64,000 bases of DNA from NCBI RefSeq assembly GCF_040361255.1, contig NZ_APNG01000012.1, positions 87,481 through 151,480 on the forward strand, written 5' to 3'. The notes below the pieces were generated by a model. The model was given only the letters and a program-made list of their open reading frames with translations, made no database searches and was not told the DNA's origin. Below are positions 33,122 to 42,407 of this stretch, one piece after another (position 1 is the stretch's first letter; each line of letters begins with the position of its first letter). A program made the position numbers and the translations under genes. The DNA is from Salinisphaera sp040361255 (GTDB lineage: Bacteria; Pseudomonadota; Gammaproteobacteria; Nevskiales; Salinisphaeraceae).

Positions 33122-34276
33122 TCAGTCGATCAGCGTCCAGGTGCCGTCGTGAATCTCGAGCATCCGGAATGCCGACAGATCCAGCCCCATATGATCGTCC
33201 GGGCTCATATTGAACACACCGCCCACGCCGACGAAGCCCTCGGTGGCTTCGATCTCGTCGCGAATCGCAGCACGATCAGCACTGCCGGCCGCCTTGATGG
33301 CGTTAACGGCAATCATCAGCCCGTCATAGGCATGACCGCCGAACTGGGAGATGGATTCGTTGAACGTGTCTTCGTATTCCTGCTTGTAGGCCAGTGCAAC
33401 CTTCTTCTGCGGGTCGTCGTCGTCCAGCTTCGAGGCGACCAGCAACGCACCGGCGGGCAGGCGTACGCCTTCAGCCGCATCGCCGGCCAGCTCGATGTAT
33501 TTCTCCGAAGCCACGCCGTGGGACTGATAGAACGGCAGGTCGAGGCCGAGCTGCTTGTAGTTGCGGGTCACGATCGCCGGGCCCTGGCCGAAGCCGAAGT
33601 TGAGCACCGCCTGCACGCCCTGGGTGTTGGCGATATTGGTCAGCTGGGCGGTCATGTCGGTGTCGCTGTTGTTGTAGGTTTCATCCGCCACGATCTCGAT
33701 ATCGAATTCGGGCGCGGCTTCCAGCGTCTGCGTGCGTCCCGACTGGCCAAAGCCGCCCGAGCCCGAGATCAGGCCGATCTTGGTGAAACCGCGTTCCTTC
33801 ATGTCCTTGAGGATCTTGCGCGCGGCCATGCGATCGGTATGCGGCGTCTTGAACACCCATTTCTTGACCGGATCGATGATCTGGATTCCGCCGGCCAGCG
33901 AGATCAGCGCCACGCCCGAACGCTCGACCAGCGGCACCGCGGCCATGGTCGTGCCGGTGGTACTGCCGCCGACGATCACATCGACCTGGTCGGAATTGAT
34001 CAGGCGCTTGACGAAAGTGCGCGCCTTGCCGGCATTACCGGAGGTGTCGTAATGCACCAGTTCCAGCGGGCGCCCGAGCACGCCGCCCTCGTCGTTGATC
34101 TTGTCGACCCAGTGTTCGAGCGTCTTGAGTTCCGGATCGCCCAGAAAGGACGCCGGCCCGGTGACCGATAGAAAAGTGCCGATCTTGATCGGCTTGCCGT
34201 CGGGGGCCGCGAACGCGGTCGTGCCGATAGATGCCAGTGCGAGCAGCAGCGCTGACCCGAGTGTCTTGATTCGCAT
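33122..34276 (-). CDS. ABC transporter substrate-binding protein, LivK/HAAT type
   Basis: A 384-residue periplasmic binding protein with a signal peptide (cleavage near TAFA-AP, residue 23) and the Peripla_BP_6 start PIKIGTFLSVTGPASFLGDP. It has two lobes of normal length for the family. It is the last gene of the five-gene importer operon. The family binds branched-chain amino acids, amides or aromatic acids; the ligand cannot be read from sequence here. Confidence 0.88.
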   Translation of the reverse strand: MRIKTLGSALLLALASIGTTAFAAPDGKPIKIGTFLSVTGPASFLGDPELKTLEHWVDKINDEGGVLGRPLELVHYDTSGNAGKARTFVKRLINSDQVDVIVGGSTTGTTMAAVPLVERSGVALISLAGGIQIIDPVKKWVFKTPHTDRMAARKILKDMKERGFTKIGLISGSGGFGQSGRTQTLEAAPEFDIEIVADETYNNSDTDMTAQLTNIANTQGVQAVLNFGFGQGPAIVTRNYKQLGLDLPFYQSHGVASEKYIELAGDAAEGVRLPAGALLVASKLDDDDPQKKVALAYKQEYEDTFNESISQFGGHAYDGLMIAVNAIKAAGSADRAAIRDEIEATEGFVGVGGVFNMSPDDHMGLDLSAFRMLEIHDGTWTLID

Positions 34277-34333
34277 AACGTCTCCTTGGTTTCTCCCACC
34301 GTGTGCCCGTCGACCGTGGCCGACGCGTTGTTG

Positions 34334-35092
34334 TCATTCGTTGTGTGTTTCGCCTGCCTGTGGCGTATCGCGGATGCCCAGATAGGCGCGTTTCACCTCG
34401 GGGTGATCGGCCAGTTCCTGGCCGCTGCCGCTGACCGTGATTTCACCGGTTTCCAGCACGAAACCGCGGTCGGCGATCGCCAGCGCGCCGGCCGCGTTCT
34501 GTTCGACCAGCAGGATGGTGATGCCGTCTTTATTGAGATTGCGCACGATCTCGAAGATCTCTTCGATGAGCAGCGGCGCCAGCCCCATGCTCGGCTCGTC
34601 GAGCAGCAACAGTCGGGGCCGTGCCATGAGCGCACGCCCGATCGCCAGCATCTGTTGCTGGCCGCCCGAGAGCATGCCGGCGGCCTGACGGCGTTTTTCC
34701 GCCAGAATCGGAAACAGCTCGTAGACCCAGTCGATATCGCGATTCACCGCCGCGCCGCGCCCGCGCACATAGGCGCCCAGGGCCAGGTTGTCGGCGACCG
34801 ACATGGGCCCGAAGACCTGACGTCCCTCGGGCACCTGGGTAATGCCGCGGGCGACGCGCTTCTGCGCCTTGAGCCGGCCGATATCGGCGCCGTCGAAATG
34901 AATCTCGCCCTGGCTGTGCGGCTGAATACCGGAGAGCGTGTTCAACAAGGTGGTCTTGCCGGCACCATTGGCGCCCACCAGGGCGACCAGCTCGCCCTCG
35001 CGCACGTCGAGATCAATATCGCGCAGCGCCGTGACCGCGCCGTAACGGGTATGCAGGCCGCGAATATGCAGTAGCGGTTGGCCGTGACTCAT
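34334..35092 (-). CDS. ABC transporter ATPase, LivF type
   Basis: A 252-residue ATPase with Walker A GANGAGKTT, signature LSGGQQQMLAIGRAL, Walker B LLLLDEPSMGL and the H-loop replaced in LLVEQNA as usual for LivF. Its ATG overlaps the livG-type stop by ATGA. It pairs with the LivG-type ATPase. Confidence 0.92.
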   Translation of the reverse strand: MSHGQPLLHIRGLHTRYGAVTALRDIDLDVREGELVALVGANGAGKTTLLNTLSGIQPHSQGEIHFDGADIGRLKAQKRVARGITQVPEGRQVFGPMSVADNLALGAYVRGRGAAVNRDIDWVYELFPILAEKRRQAAGMLSGGQQQMLAIGRALMARPRLLLLDEPSMGLAPLLIEEIFEIVRNLNKDGITILLVEQNAAGALAIADRGFVLETGEITVSGSGQELADHPEVKRAYLGIRDTPQAGETHNE

Positions 35093-35850
35093 GCGCCCCC
35101 CAGATAAGCAGCAATGACTTCGGGGTCGTTCTGGACTTGCTGGGGGGTACCCTGGGCCAGCTTGCGACCATAGTTGAGCACCAGCACGTCGTCGGAGACA
35201 TCCATGACCAGCTTCATGTCGTGCTCGACCAGCACCACGGTGACCCCGCTCGCGGCCACCTCGCGTATGAGCTCGCCGATGGCATGGGTTTCGTTGGCGT
35301 TGAGCCCGGCGGCCGGCTCGTCGAGAAACAGCAGCTCGGGCTCGGCCGCCAATGCCCGCGCGATTTCCAGGCGCTTGAGCGCGCCGTAGGACATCTCGAC
35401 CGGATGGGCGTCGAGCTGATTCGCCAGCCCGGTGAACCGCATCAGTTCGACCGCGCGTTCACGACAGTCCCGATCGCCTGCACGCACCGACTTCAGACGC
35501 AGCAGCGCAGACACGAAACCGCGATTGAGCCGCAAATGCCGACCCACCATCACGTTTTCGATCGCGGTCATGTTCATGCAGATCTGCAGGTTCTGAAACG
35601 TACGCCCGAGCCCGCGCTTTGCGAGCTCGTAGGGCGCCAACCCGCGCGTGTCGCGTTCGGCGAGCAGAATGTGGCCGTCCGTGGGCGTATAGATGCCGGT
35701 CAGCAGGTTGATCAGCGTCGTCTTGCCGGCGCCGTTGGGGCCGATGATGGAATGGACATCGCCGCGGGCCACCGTAAACGACAGATCGGCCACCGCATCG
35801 ACGCCGCCGAAGGACTTGGTCAGCGCCCGGCATTCGAGGATCGCGCTCAT
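35089..35850 (-). CDS. ABC transporter ATPase, LivG type
   Basis: A 253-residue ATPase with GPNGAGKTTLINLLTG (Walker A), the LivG-type signature MSYGALKRLEIARAL, Walker B LLFLDEPAAGLN and VLVEHDM. Start at 35850, overlapping the permease stop by 4 bases. The long frame upstream is the shadow of the permease gene. Confidence 0.92.
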   Translation of the reverse strand: MSAILECRALTKSFGGVDAVADLSFTVARGDVHSIIGPNGAGKTTLINLLTGIYTPTDGHILLAERDTRGLAPYELAKRGLGRTFQNLQICMNMTAIENVMVGRHLRLNRGFVSALLRLKSVRAGDRDCRERAVELMRFTGLANQLDAHPVEMSYGALKRLEIARALAAEPELLFLDEPAAGLNANETHAIGELIREVAASGVTVVLVEHDMKLVMDVSDDVLVLNYGRKLAQGTPQQVQNDPEVIAAYLGGA

Positions 35851-36791
35851 CGCCGACCTCCCGGCACCAGCCGCGCCAGCGTGGGAACCAGCCCGGTGGG
35901 CATGAAGATGACCACGACCATGAGGATCGCGCCCAGGATCATGACTTCGAGATCGTCCACCCCGGTCAGAAACTGGGGCAGCAATGTCAGAATGAGTGCG
36001 CCCACGAGCGCGCCGTAGGTCGAGGCCATGCCGCCCAGCACGACCATGGTCACGAACTCGATCGAGTAGATGAAATTGGCCAGATCCGGCGTCACGAAAC
36101 CCGAATAATGGGCGGTGAGCACGCCGGCGAGTGCGGCCAGCACAGCCGAAACCACGAAGATCATCACCTTGTAGCCCAGCGTATGCACGCCCACCACCTC
36201 GGCGGCGACTTCCGAGCCGTGGACCGCACGCAGCGCCCGGCCCACCGGCGAATCGATGAGGTTGAGCGCAAGCCATACGGTGAGTACCAGCAGGACCGCG
36301 ATCAGCGCATACCAGTAGCGTTCGTCGTAGAGGTCGGTGCCACCAATCGACAGCGGCGGCGCCATCATGCCGTCCGGCCCGCCGGTGATCCCGGCTTCGG
36401 TACGCAGCACGATGGAAATGAGAATACCCAGGCCCAGCGTGGCCATGGCCAGATAATGGCCGGACAGACGCAGAATCGGACGCGCGACTACGAAAGCCAG
36501 CACCGCGACAACGACGAGTGCGGCCGGCATGGACAGATAGACCGGCCAGCCGTAGTTCGCACTCAGTACCGCGGTGACATAGGCGCCCAGGCCAAAGAAG
36601 CCGGCATGGCCGAGACTGATCTGGCCGGCATAGCCCATCAGCAGATTCAGGCCGACCGCGACCATCGCATTGATGAGTACATGAATGGCCACATCGTACT
36701 GATAGGGGTTGGAGAACAGCAGCGGCGCAGCAGCCAATACCAGCGCCAGGCCGATCAGCCCCGGGCGCGGAATACGTTTGAGCATGCCCAT
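35847..36791 (-). CDS. ABC transporter permease, LivM type
   Basis: A 314-residue permease with about nine membrane helices. It has LNLLMGYAGQISLGHAGFFGLGAY near helix 2 (two parts: LNLLMGYAGQISLGHAG, FFGLGAY) and VVLGGMASTYGALVGA, both typical of LivM. Its ATG overlaps the preceding permease stop (TGATG). Confidence 0.9.
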   Translation of the reverse strand: MGMLKRIPRPGLIGLALVLAAAPLLFSNPYQYDVAIHVLINAMVAVGLNLLMGYAGQISLGHAGFFGLGAYVTAVLSANYGWPVYLSMPAALVVVAVLAFVVARPILRLSGHYLAMATLGLGILISIVLRTEAGITGGPDGMMAPPLSIGGTDLYDERYWYALIAVLLVLTVWLALNLIDSPVGRALRAVHGSEVAAEVVGVHTLGYKVMIFVVSAVLAALAGVLTAHYSGFVTPDLANFIYSIEFVTMVVLGGMASTYGALVGALILTLLPQFLTGVDDLEVMILGAILMVVVIFMPTGLVPTLARLVPGGRR

Positions 36792-37666
36792 CAGACCCGC
36801 TCCGTCGCACGCGAGCCGAACAGACCGCTGGGCAACAGAAACAGCACCAGCAGCACGATCACGAACGGCACAGCGTCCTTGTATTCGGACGAAATATAGC
36901 CGGCCGTGAATGCTTCCATGATACCCAGCAACAGGCCGCCGACCACAGCACCCAGCGGGCTGCCCAGCCCGCCCAGCACCGCGGCCACGAAGCCTTTCAG
37001 CCCCAGCATCACGCCGATATCGTAGGCGGTGAGCGTGATCGGCGCAGCCACCGCACCGGCCACCGCGCCCAGCGCGCCCGCCAGTGCGAACGACAGCATC
37101 AGAATGAAACGCGGGTTGATCCCCACCAGCCGTGCCGCATTGGGATTGTGCGAAACCGCCAGCATCGCCTTGCCGGTGAGCGTGCGTTTGAAAAACCACG
37201 CCAGGGCACAGACCACGACCGCGCCGATGGCCAGCACCCACAGGCTCTGCGGCAGTATCGTCGCACCACCGATATTGATGGGCGTATTGCCGGTGAACGC
37301 CGGCAGCGCATGAATCGACTTGCCCCAGAAGAACTGAGCGCCGCCGCGTAGAAACAGCGACGCGCCGATCGTGATGATGATCAGAGGCACGATATCGTTG
37401 GTCGCGGCCCGTTCGATCGCGAGCTTTTCGATGAGTATCGCGGCCAGTACGGCCAGCCCGATCGCGCAGACGATCGCCAGCGGCATGGGCAGCCCGTACT
37501 GCATGAGCATGACCGAGCCCAACCCGCCGATCATCAGGAACTCGCCCTGGGCGAAGTTGATGATATGGCTGGCGTTATAAATGATCGTAAAACCCAGGGC
37601 GACGAGCGCATAGGTCGAGCCCGCGGTCAGCCCCGAGAACAGATACTGCATGAACTCAGCGAACAC
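36791..37666 (-). CDS. ABC transporter permease, LivH type
   Basis: A 291-residue permease with GSTYALVALGFTIIYNASHI, INFAQGEFLMIGG and VLGGLGSPLGAVVGG, the LivH pattern. The GTG at 37666 (AGGTG upstream) gives an N-terminus like E. coli LivH; an ATG at 37651 is the alternative. First gene of the operon. It faces the hpa region across the long gap 37667-38268. Confidence 0.88.
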   Translation of the reverse strand: MFAEFMQYLFSGLTAGSTYALVALGFTIIYNASHIINFAQGEFLMIGGLGSVMLMQYGLPMPLAIVCAIGLAVLAAILIEKLAIERAATNDIVPLIIITIGASLFLRGGAQFFWGKSIHALPAFTGNTPINIGGATILPQSLWVLAIGAVVVCALAWFFKRTLTGKAMLAVSHNPNAARLVGINPRFILMLSFALAGALGAVAGAVAAPITLTAYDIGVMLGLKGFVAAVLGGLGSPLGAVVGGLLLGIMEAFTAGYISSEYKDAVPFVIVLLVLFLLPSGLFGSRATERV

Positions 37667-37690
37667 GGCGCACCTGCTGTCGGCGCGCAT

Positions 37691-38268
37691 GGCCGCGCGT
37701 ATCGAATACAGGGGCGGCGTTCACGAGTTCTGTGCAGGCGCCGCAAAGCGCAGGTGCACGCCCCGGGCATCCGGTCGTTTTCACTGGTTTTCTCCTCTTC
37801 CTCTCGCACCGGCTGGGCCGGCTTTGACCCGCCTTGTCATCGCGCGGGCTCTAATCGTTATCGCGGGGCATCGCACATTGCGCCCCATGGCGCCGGCCCG
37901 GCTTTTCTCTGCCGTTTCGAATACTGCCGCCGCATCTCTTTAAAGCGATACTACATCAAATACTATATTCCGAAACAAGTATCACATTTATAAAAACTAG
38001 ACGCATGCTACACACAATGGCAGCGGTTAAATCTTTATTTATTACTATAAATCATGCAGTTGAATTACTTTTGACATTGATCAATTCCATTGATTTCAAT
38101 TCTTTGCATCGCTTCAAACGTGCGCGCATGTATCAGTTGAGTGTTCTCGCCTGCCCCATACCGAGCGAAAGGGCAACGACGTGCCGCCCTCCTCCGATTC
38201 ACCTTTTCTGCCAGGCCACTACGGTCTGAACCATGCCGTATCGACCCCTCGATCCAGGCCGAACTCGC
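37691..38268. other. Non-coding, AT-rich gap between the liv-type and hpa operons
   Basis: No convincing gene. The stretch 37930-38130 is markedly AT-rich for this genome. At 38071-38084 TTGAC-ATTG-ATCAA is one base away from an FNR/ANR box and overlaps a TTGACA. The liv-type promoter is expected near 37700-37950 but I cannot place it. Confidence 0.5.
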
Positions 38269-38300
38269 TTGACACCTGCCCTATTACTTAACATGCTAAA
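38269..38300 (+). promoter_or_regulatory. Promoter/operator of the homoprotocatechuate dioxygenase gene
   Basis: TTGACA (38269-38274), 17-bp spacer, CATGCT at the -10 position, overlapped by the palindrome TTA-ACATGC-TAA (38288-38299). The same design, including the shared TTGAC-R-CCTGC start and TTAACATG-N-TAAA core, recurs before hpaF. The MarR-type HpaR is the likely repressor. A 190-base leader precedes the ATG. Confidence 0.65.
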
Positions 38301-38493
38301 CAAAATAAGTCGAACCCTGATTCAGGTGTCCGGGGTCGGTGCCGCCAGCCTGCCTTACACGGCGGTCTGGCGATCCGATCCATAACAGGCCTGGCCCGTA
38401 GCGCACGGGATCCGGGATCGCGAGAACAAACAAAGCGACAACAAGCACCGGACGCGGGCGGCCGCGAACGGCATGGCGACGAGGAGAGTCCCG

Positions 38494-39633
38494 ATGAGCG
38501 AAAAGACCCTGACGTCTTCCGGTTTCTATGTATCCGCCGAGGCGTTCGTGCCCACCGACAACCCGGTGCCCACGCCCAGCGCCCCGCCGCCGGATATCCT
38601 GCGCTGTGCCTATATGGAGATCGTGGTTTCGGATCTGGCGGCCTCGCGCGCCTTCTATGTCGACGTGCTCAATCTGGTGGTCACCACCGAAAGCGACGAC
38701 GCCATCTATTTGCGTACCACCGAGGAATTCATCCATCACAACGTGGTGCTGCGCGCCGGGCTGGTGCCGGCGGTGGCGGTGTTTGCCTATCGCGTGCGCT
38801 CGCCGGCCGAACTCGACAAGGCGGTCGCCTTCTATACCGAGCTGGGCTGTCGCGTCGAACGGCGCAAGGAAGGCTTTGTTCAGGGCGTGGGCGATTCGGT
38901 CCGCGTCGAGGACCCGCTGGGCTTTCCCTGCGAATTCTTCTACGACGTGGAACACGTCGAACGCCTGGCCTGGCGCTACGACCTGCACAACGCCGGCGCG
39001 CTGGTGCGGCTCGACCACTTCAATCAGGTCACCCCCGACGTGCCGCGGGCAACCCGTTTCATGCAGGACCTGGGTTTTCGTGTCACCGAAGACATTCAGG
39101 ACGAAAACCAGACCGTTTACGCGGCCTGGATGCGGCGCAAATCCACCGTGCACGATACCGCCATGACCGGCGGCGAAGGCCCGCGCATGCACCACATCGC
39201 CTTCGCGACCCACGAAAAACACAACATTCTGTATATCTGCGACAAGCTCGGCGCGCTGCGCCTGTCCGACTGTATCGAGCGTGGGCCCGGCCGTCATGGC
39301 GTATCCAACGCCTTCTATCTCTACCTGCGTGACCCGGACGGGCATCGCATCGAGATCTATACCCAGGACTATTACACCGGCGACCCCGACAACCCGGTCG
39401 TCACCTGGGACGTACATGACAACCAGCGCCGCGACTGGTGGGGCCATGCCGTGGTGCCCTCCTGGTATACCGAGGCCTCACGCGTGCTCGATCTCGACGG
39501 CAATGCGCAGCCGGTCGTCGCCCGCAGCGACGACTCGGAAATGGCGGTCACCATCGGTGCGGACGGCTTTTCCTATACCCGTCGAAACGAGCGCGACGAC
39601 GACAGCGAATACAAACTCGGCCACCAGTTGTAG
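38494..39633 (+). CDS. Homoprotocatechuate 2,3-dioxygenase, VOC (Brevibacterium) type
   Basis: A 379-residue extradiol dioxygenase that cleaves 3,4-dihydroxyphenylacetate. It aligns by eye through most of its length with the Brevibacterium fuscum enzyme at a constant offset of 20: metal ligands His175 (RLDHFNQ), His234 (RMHHIAF) and Glu287 (HRIEIYT), acid-base His220 (STVHDTA). It belongs to the vicinal-oxygen-chelate class, not the LigB-type HpaD of E. coli. The first 28 residues are an extension relative to the Brevibacterium protein. GAGGAG lies 7 bp before the ATG. Confidence 0.93.
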   Translation: MSEKTLTSSGFYVSAEAFVPTDNPVPTPSAPPPDILRCAYMEIVVSDLAASRAFYVDVLNLVVTTESDDAIYLRTTEEFIHHNVVLRAGLVPAVAVFAYRVRSPAELDKAVAFYTELGCRVERRKEGFVQGVGDSVRVEDPLGFPCEFFYDVEHVERLAWRYDLHNAGALVRLDHFNQVTPDVPRATRFMQDLGFRVTEDIQDENQTVYAAWMRRKSTVHDTAMTGGEGPRMHHIAFATHEKHNILYICDKLGALRLSDCIERGPGRHGVSNAFYLYLRDPDGHRIEIYTQDYYTGDPDNPVVTWDVHDNQRRDWWGHAVVPSWYTEASRVLDLDGNAQPVVARSDDSEMAVTIGADGFSYTRRNERDDDSEYKLGHQL

Positions 39634-39842
39634 CCGCGCTACGGGCAGCAGCTTCACGCCAGGCCACGGGCGACGAAGTAGGCCGCCACGAGCGGCTTGA
39701 TGCACAATAAAAAGACGCTCGATGCCCCGGCCCTTACCGAACCCGCGTGCGGCGTGCGCTGGCCGCAACTCAGCGCGCGCCCGCCTGGCGCCACGGTTCG
39801 TCGCCGGTGTATCCAACCCAACGTCTTCGAGAAGCCGGCCCG

Positions 39843-40310
39843 ATGAGCCAGACAAGCAACCCTGCACGACAACGCCATTACAAACGCCATCCGCTGGAGA
39901 CCCGGCATGCCCTGCCGATGACCCTGCTGCGCGCACGCGAGTCGGTGATGGCGCGGTTTCGGCCCATGCTCAACGCGCACGGCATTTCCGAACAGCAATG
40001 GCGGGTCATGCGCGTGCTCGCCGAGGAAGGCGTGCTCGACGCAACCGAGATTTCCGGGCGGGCCTGTATCTTCGCCTCCAGCCTGTCGCGCATCATCAAG
40101 ACGCTGGAAAAACAGGGCGCGCTGGTACGCGAACGCTGTGCCGACGATGCCCGCCGGGTACAGCTACGCCTGACCGATCAGGGCTATCGAACGGTGGCCG
40201 AGATCACGCCCGAGAGCGTGGCAATCTACCGCGAGCTCGAAGAAAAATTCGGCCGCGAGCGCGTGGCCACGCTCATCGACATGCTCAACGAACTCGTCGA
40301 TATGGAATAA
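39843..40310 (+). CDS. hpaR: MarR-family regulator of homoprotocatechuate degradation
   Basis: A 155-residue winged-helix protein with the HpaR blocks ARESVMARFRPMLNAHGISE, QQWRVMRVLAEEG, ASSLSRIIKTLEKQGALVRE and DDARRVQLRLTDQG. HpaR represses the meta-cleavage operon until an aromatic acid binds. It lies between the two proposed operators, 209 bp after the dioxygenase and 94 bp before hpaF. Confidence 0.9.
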   Translation: MSQTSNPARQRHYKRHPLETRHALPMTLLRARESVMARFRPMLNAHGISEQQWRVMRVLAEEGVLDATEISGRACIFASSLSRIIKTLEKQGALVRERCADDARRVQLRLTDQGYRTVAEITPESVAIYRELEEKFGRERVATLIDMLNELVDME

Positions 40311-40342
40311 AACCCGGTCGCGCGATCGGCACCTTGGCACGG

Positions 40343-40379
40343 TTGACGCCTGCGGTTTTATTTAACATGATAAATAAAA
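40343..40379 (+). promoter_or_regulatory. Promoter/operator upstream of hpaF
   Basis: TTGACG (40343-40348), 17-bp spacer and CATGAT at -10. Overlapping it is a 24-bp palindrome (40356-40379) with perfect 9-bp arms TTTTATTTA and TAAATAAAA around ACATGA. The position and core copy the element before the dioxygenase gene. Confidence 0.72.
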
Positions 40380-40404
40380 CAACAAGACAAGAGGAGAACC
40401 CCAC

Positions 40405-40794
40405 ATGCCGCATCTGTGCATGGAGTATTCGGCCAATCTGGCCGAGCAGGTAGACCTGAACGGCCTGTGCAGCCGGCTCAACGCCACCCTGCTGGATACC
40501 GGGTTTTTCGAGCCCGGCGCCATTCGCGTACGCACCCTGCGCTGCGACCACTACGCCGTGGCCGACGAACTACCCGAAAACGCGTTCCTCGATGCCTCGC
40601 TTCGTATTGGCGAAGGCCGTAGCGAAAACGATCGCAAGCAGATCGGCGAAGCGCTGTTCGCCTGTCTTCAGAGCGAGCTGGCCACGCTGTTCGAGGCCCC
40701 GCACTTCTGTCTATCGCTCGAGATTCGCGAAATTTCGCGCGAACTGAGCTGGAAGAAGAACGCCATTCACCCGCGCCTGCGCGGCCAGTCCTAG
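40405..40794 (+). CDS. hpaF: 5-carboxymethyl-2-hydroxymuconate delta-isomerase
   Basis: A 129-residue tautomerase-fold enzyme starting MPHLCMEYSANL; the Pro after Met is the catalytic base once Met is removed. It also has VRTLRCDHYAVAD and SLEIREISRELSWKKNAIHP, typical of HpaF. It isomerises 5-carboxymethyl-2-hydroxymuconate in the homoprotocatechuate pathway. First gene of the second hpa transcription unit. Confidence 0.93.
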   Translation: MPHLCMEYSANLAEQVDLNGLCSRLNATLLDTGFFEPGAIRVRTLRCDHYAVADELPENAFLDASLRIGEGRSENDRKQIGEALFACLQSELATLFEAPHFCLSLEIREISRELSWKKNAIHPRLRGQS

Positions 40795-40806
40795 CCCGGA
40801 GCTGTC

Positions 40807-42333
40807 ATGGCCTCATTCCAAGACAATCTCGATAAAGCCCAATCCTATCTCGCGCGTTTTCGTGACCACGGCGTGCTCAACCAGATCGACGGCCAGGCCG
40901 TGCCCGCTGCAAGCGGCAAGACCTTCGAAACGATTTCGCCGGTCGATCAAGCCAAACTCGCCGATGTCGCCCATGGCGGCGCCGAGGATATCGACCGCGC
41001 CGCCCAGGCCGCTAAGGCTGCGTTCGGCGCATGGCGGGATATGGACGGCGCCGAGCGCAAGAAAATTCTGCACAAGGTGGCCGATGCCATCGAAGCCCGG
41101 GCCGAGGAAATCGCCCTGGTGGAATGCATGGATACCGGCCAGGCATTTCGCTTCATGTCCAAAGCGGCCCTGCGCGGCGCGGCGAACTTTCGCTTTTTTG
41201 CCGACCGCGCACCCGGCGCACGCGACGGCCAGTCGCTGAAAGCCCCGGGCCAGATCAATATCACCACGCGTACACCGATCGGCCCGGTGGGCCTGATCAC
41301 GCCGTGGAATACACCGTTCATGCTCTCGACCTGGAAGATCGCCCCGGCACTGGCTGCCGGCTGCACCATCGTGCACAAACCGGCCGAGTTCTCACCGCTG
41401 ACCGCGCGCCTGCTGGTGGAAATCGCCGAAGAAGCAGGCCTGCCGAAAGGCGTATGGAATACGGTCAACGGGTTCGGCGAAGACGCCGGCAAGGCGCTGA
41501 CCGAACACCCGGCGATCAAGGCGATCGGCTTCGTGGGCGAAAGCCGGACCGGACAGATGATCCTCGGCCAGGGCGCGGCCACGCTCAAACGCGTGCACTT
41601 CGAGCTGGGCGGCAAAAACCCGGTGGTGGTGTTTGCCGATGCCGATCTGGATCGCGCGGCCGATGCCGCACTGTTCATGATCTATTCGCTCAACGGCGAA
41701 CGTTGCACCTCGTCGAGCCGCGTGCTCGTCGAGCAGTCGATCCACGACGCATTCGTGGCCAAGCTCGCCGAGCGCGCCGCGAACATCAAGGTGGGCCATC
41801 CGCTGGACCCGGCGACCGTGATCGGCCCGCTGATCCACCCCTCGCACGAAGAAAAGGTACGGTCGTATTTCGAGATTGCGCAGGAAGAAGGCGCGACCAT
41901 TGCCACCGGCGGCGAAAAAGCCACCGACGGCGATCTGGCCGCCGGCTGCTACGTGAAACCGACGCTGTTCACCAACGCTCGCGGTTCCATGCGCATTGCC
42001 CAGGAAGAGATCTTCGGCCCGGTATTGACCGCGATTCCGTTTGCCGACGAAGCCGAAGCACTCGAACTGGCCAACGGTGTCGACTACGGCCTGGCCGGCT
42101 ATGTCTGGACCCGCGACATGACCCGTGCCCTGCGCTTCACCGAGCAGATGGACGCCGGCATGATCTGGGTGAACTCGCAGAACGTGCGCCATTTGCCGGC
42201 CCCGTTCGGCGGCATGAAGGACTCGGGCATCGGCCGCGACGGCGGCGATTATTCCTTCGATTTCTATATGGAAACCAAGAACATCGCCCTGGCGACCGAC
42301 GACCGGCCCATCCCCCGTTTGGATACGCCCTAG
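40807..42333 (+). CDS. hpaE: 5-carboxymethyl-2-hydroxymuconate semialdehyde dehydrogenase
   Basis: A 508-residue ALDH. Glu266 (HFELGGKNP) and Cys300 (SLNGERCTSSSR) are the catalytic pair; NGERCTSSSR is typical of HpaE. PWNTPFMLSTW is also conserved. It oxidises the ring-cleavage semialdehyde with NAD+. It lies 12 bp after hpaF. Confidence 0.93.
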   Translation: MASFQDNLDKAQSYLARFRDHGVLNQIDGQAVPAASGKTFETISPVDQAKLADVAHGGAEDIDRAAQAAKAAFGAWRDMDGAERKKILHKVADAIEARAEEIALVECMDTGQAFRFMSKAALRGAANFRFFADRAPGARDGQSLKAPGQINITTRTPIGPVGLITPWNTPFMLSTWKIAPALAAGCTIVHKPAEFSPLTARLLVEIAEEAGLPKGVWNTVNGFGEDAGKALTEHPAIKAIGFVGESRTGQMILGQGAATLKRVHFELGGKNPVVVFADADLDRAADAALFMIYSLNGERCTSSSRVLVEQSIHDAFVAKLAERAANIKVGHPLDPATVIGPLIHPSHEEKVRSYFEIAQEEGATIATGGEKATDGDLAAGCYVKPTLFTNARGSMRIAQEEIFGPVLTAIPFADEAEALELANGVDYGLAGYVWTRDMTRALRFTEQMDAGMIWVNSQNVRHLPAPFGGMKDSGIGRDGGDYSFDFYMETKNIALATDDRPIPRLDTP

Positions 42334-42407
42334 ACCGGTTCGCACTCGATGGACGGCCGCCGCGAAGCCGCCGGCCGCGTTGCCCCCTCATCCCGATGGA
42401 AGATCTC

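Noticed and set aside
38071..38099. TTGACA with a -10 at 17 bp in the AT-rich gap
   Set aside because: The -10 candidate TTTCAA is poor and no gene follows within a short distance; the promoter at 38269 explains the dioxygenase better.
38296..39447. 383-codon minus-strand open frame opposite the dioxygenase
   Set aside because: The plus-strand gene matches the dioxygenase family along its length; the antisense frame has no motif.
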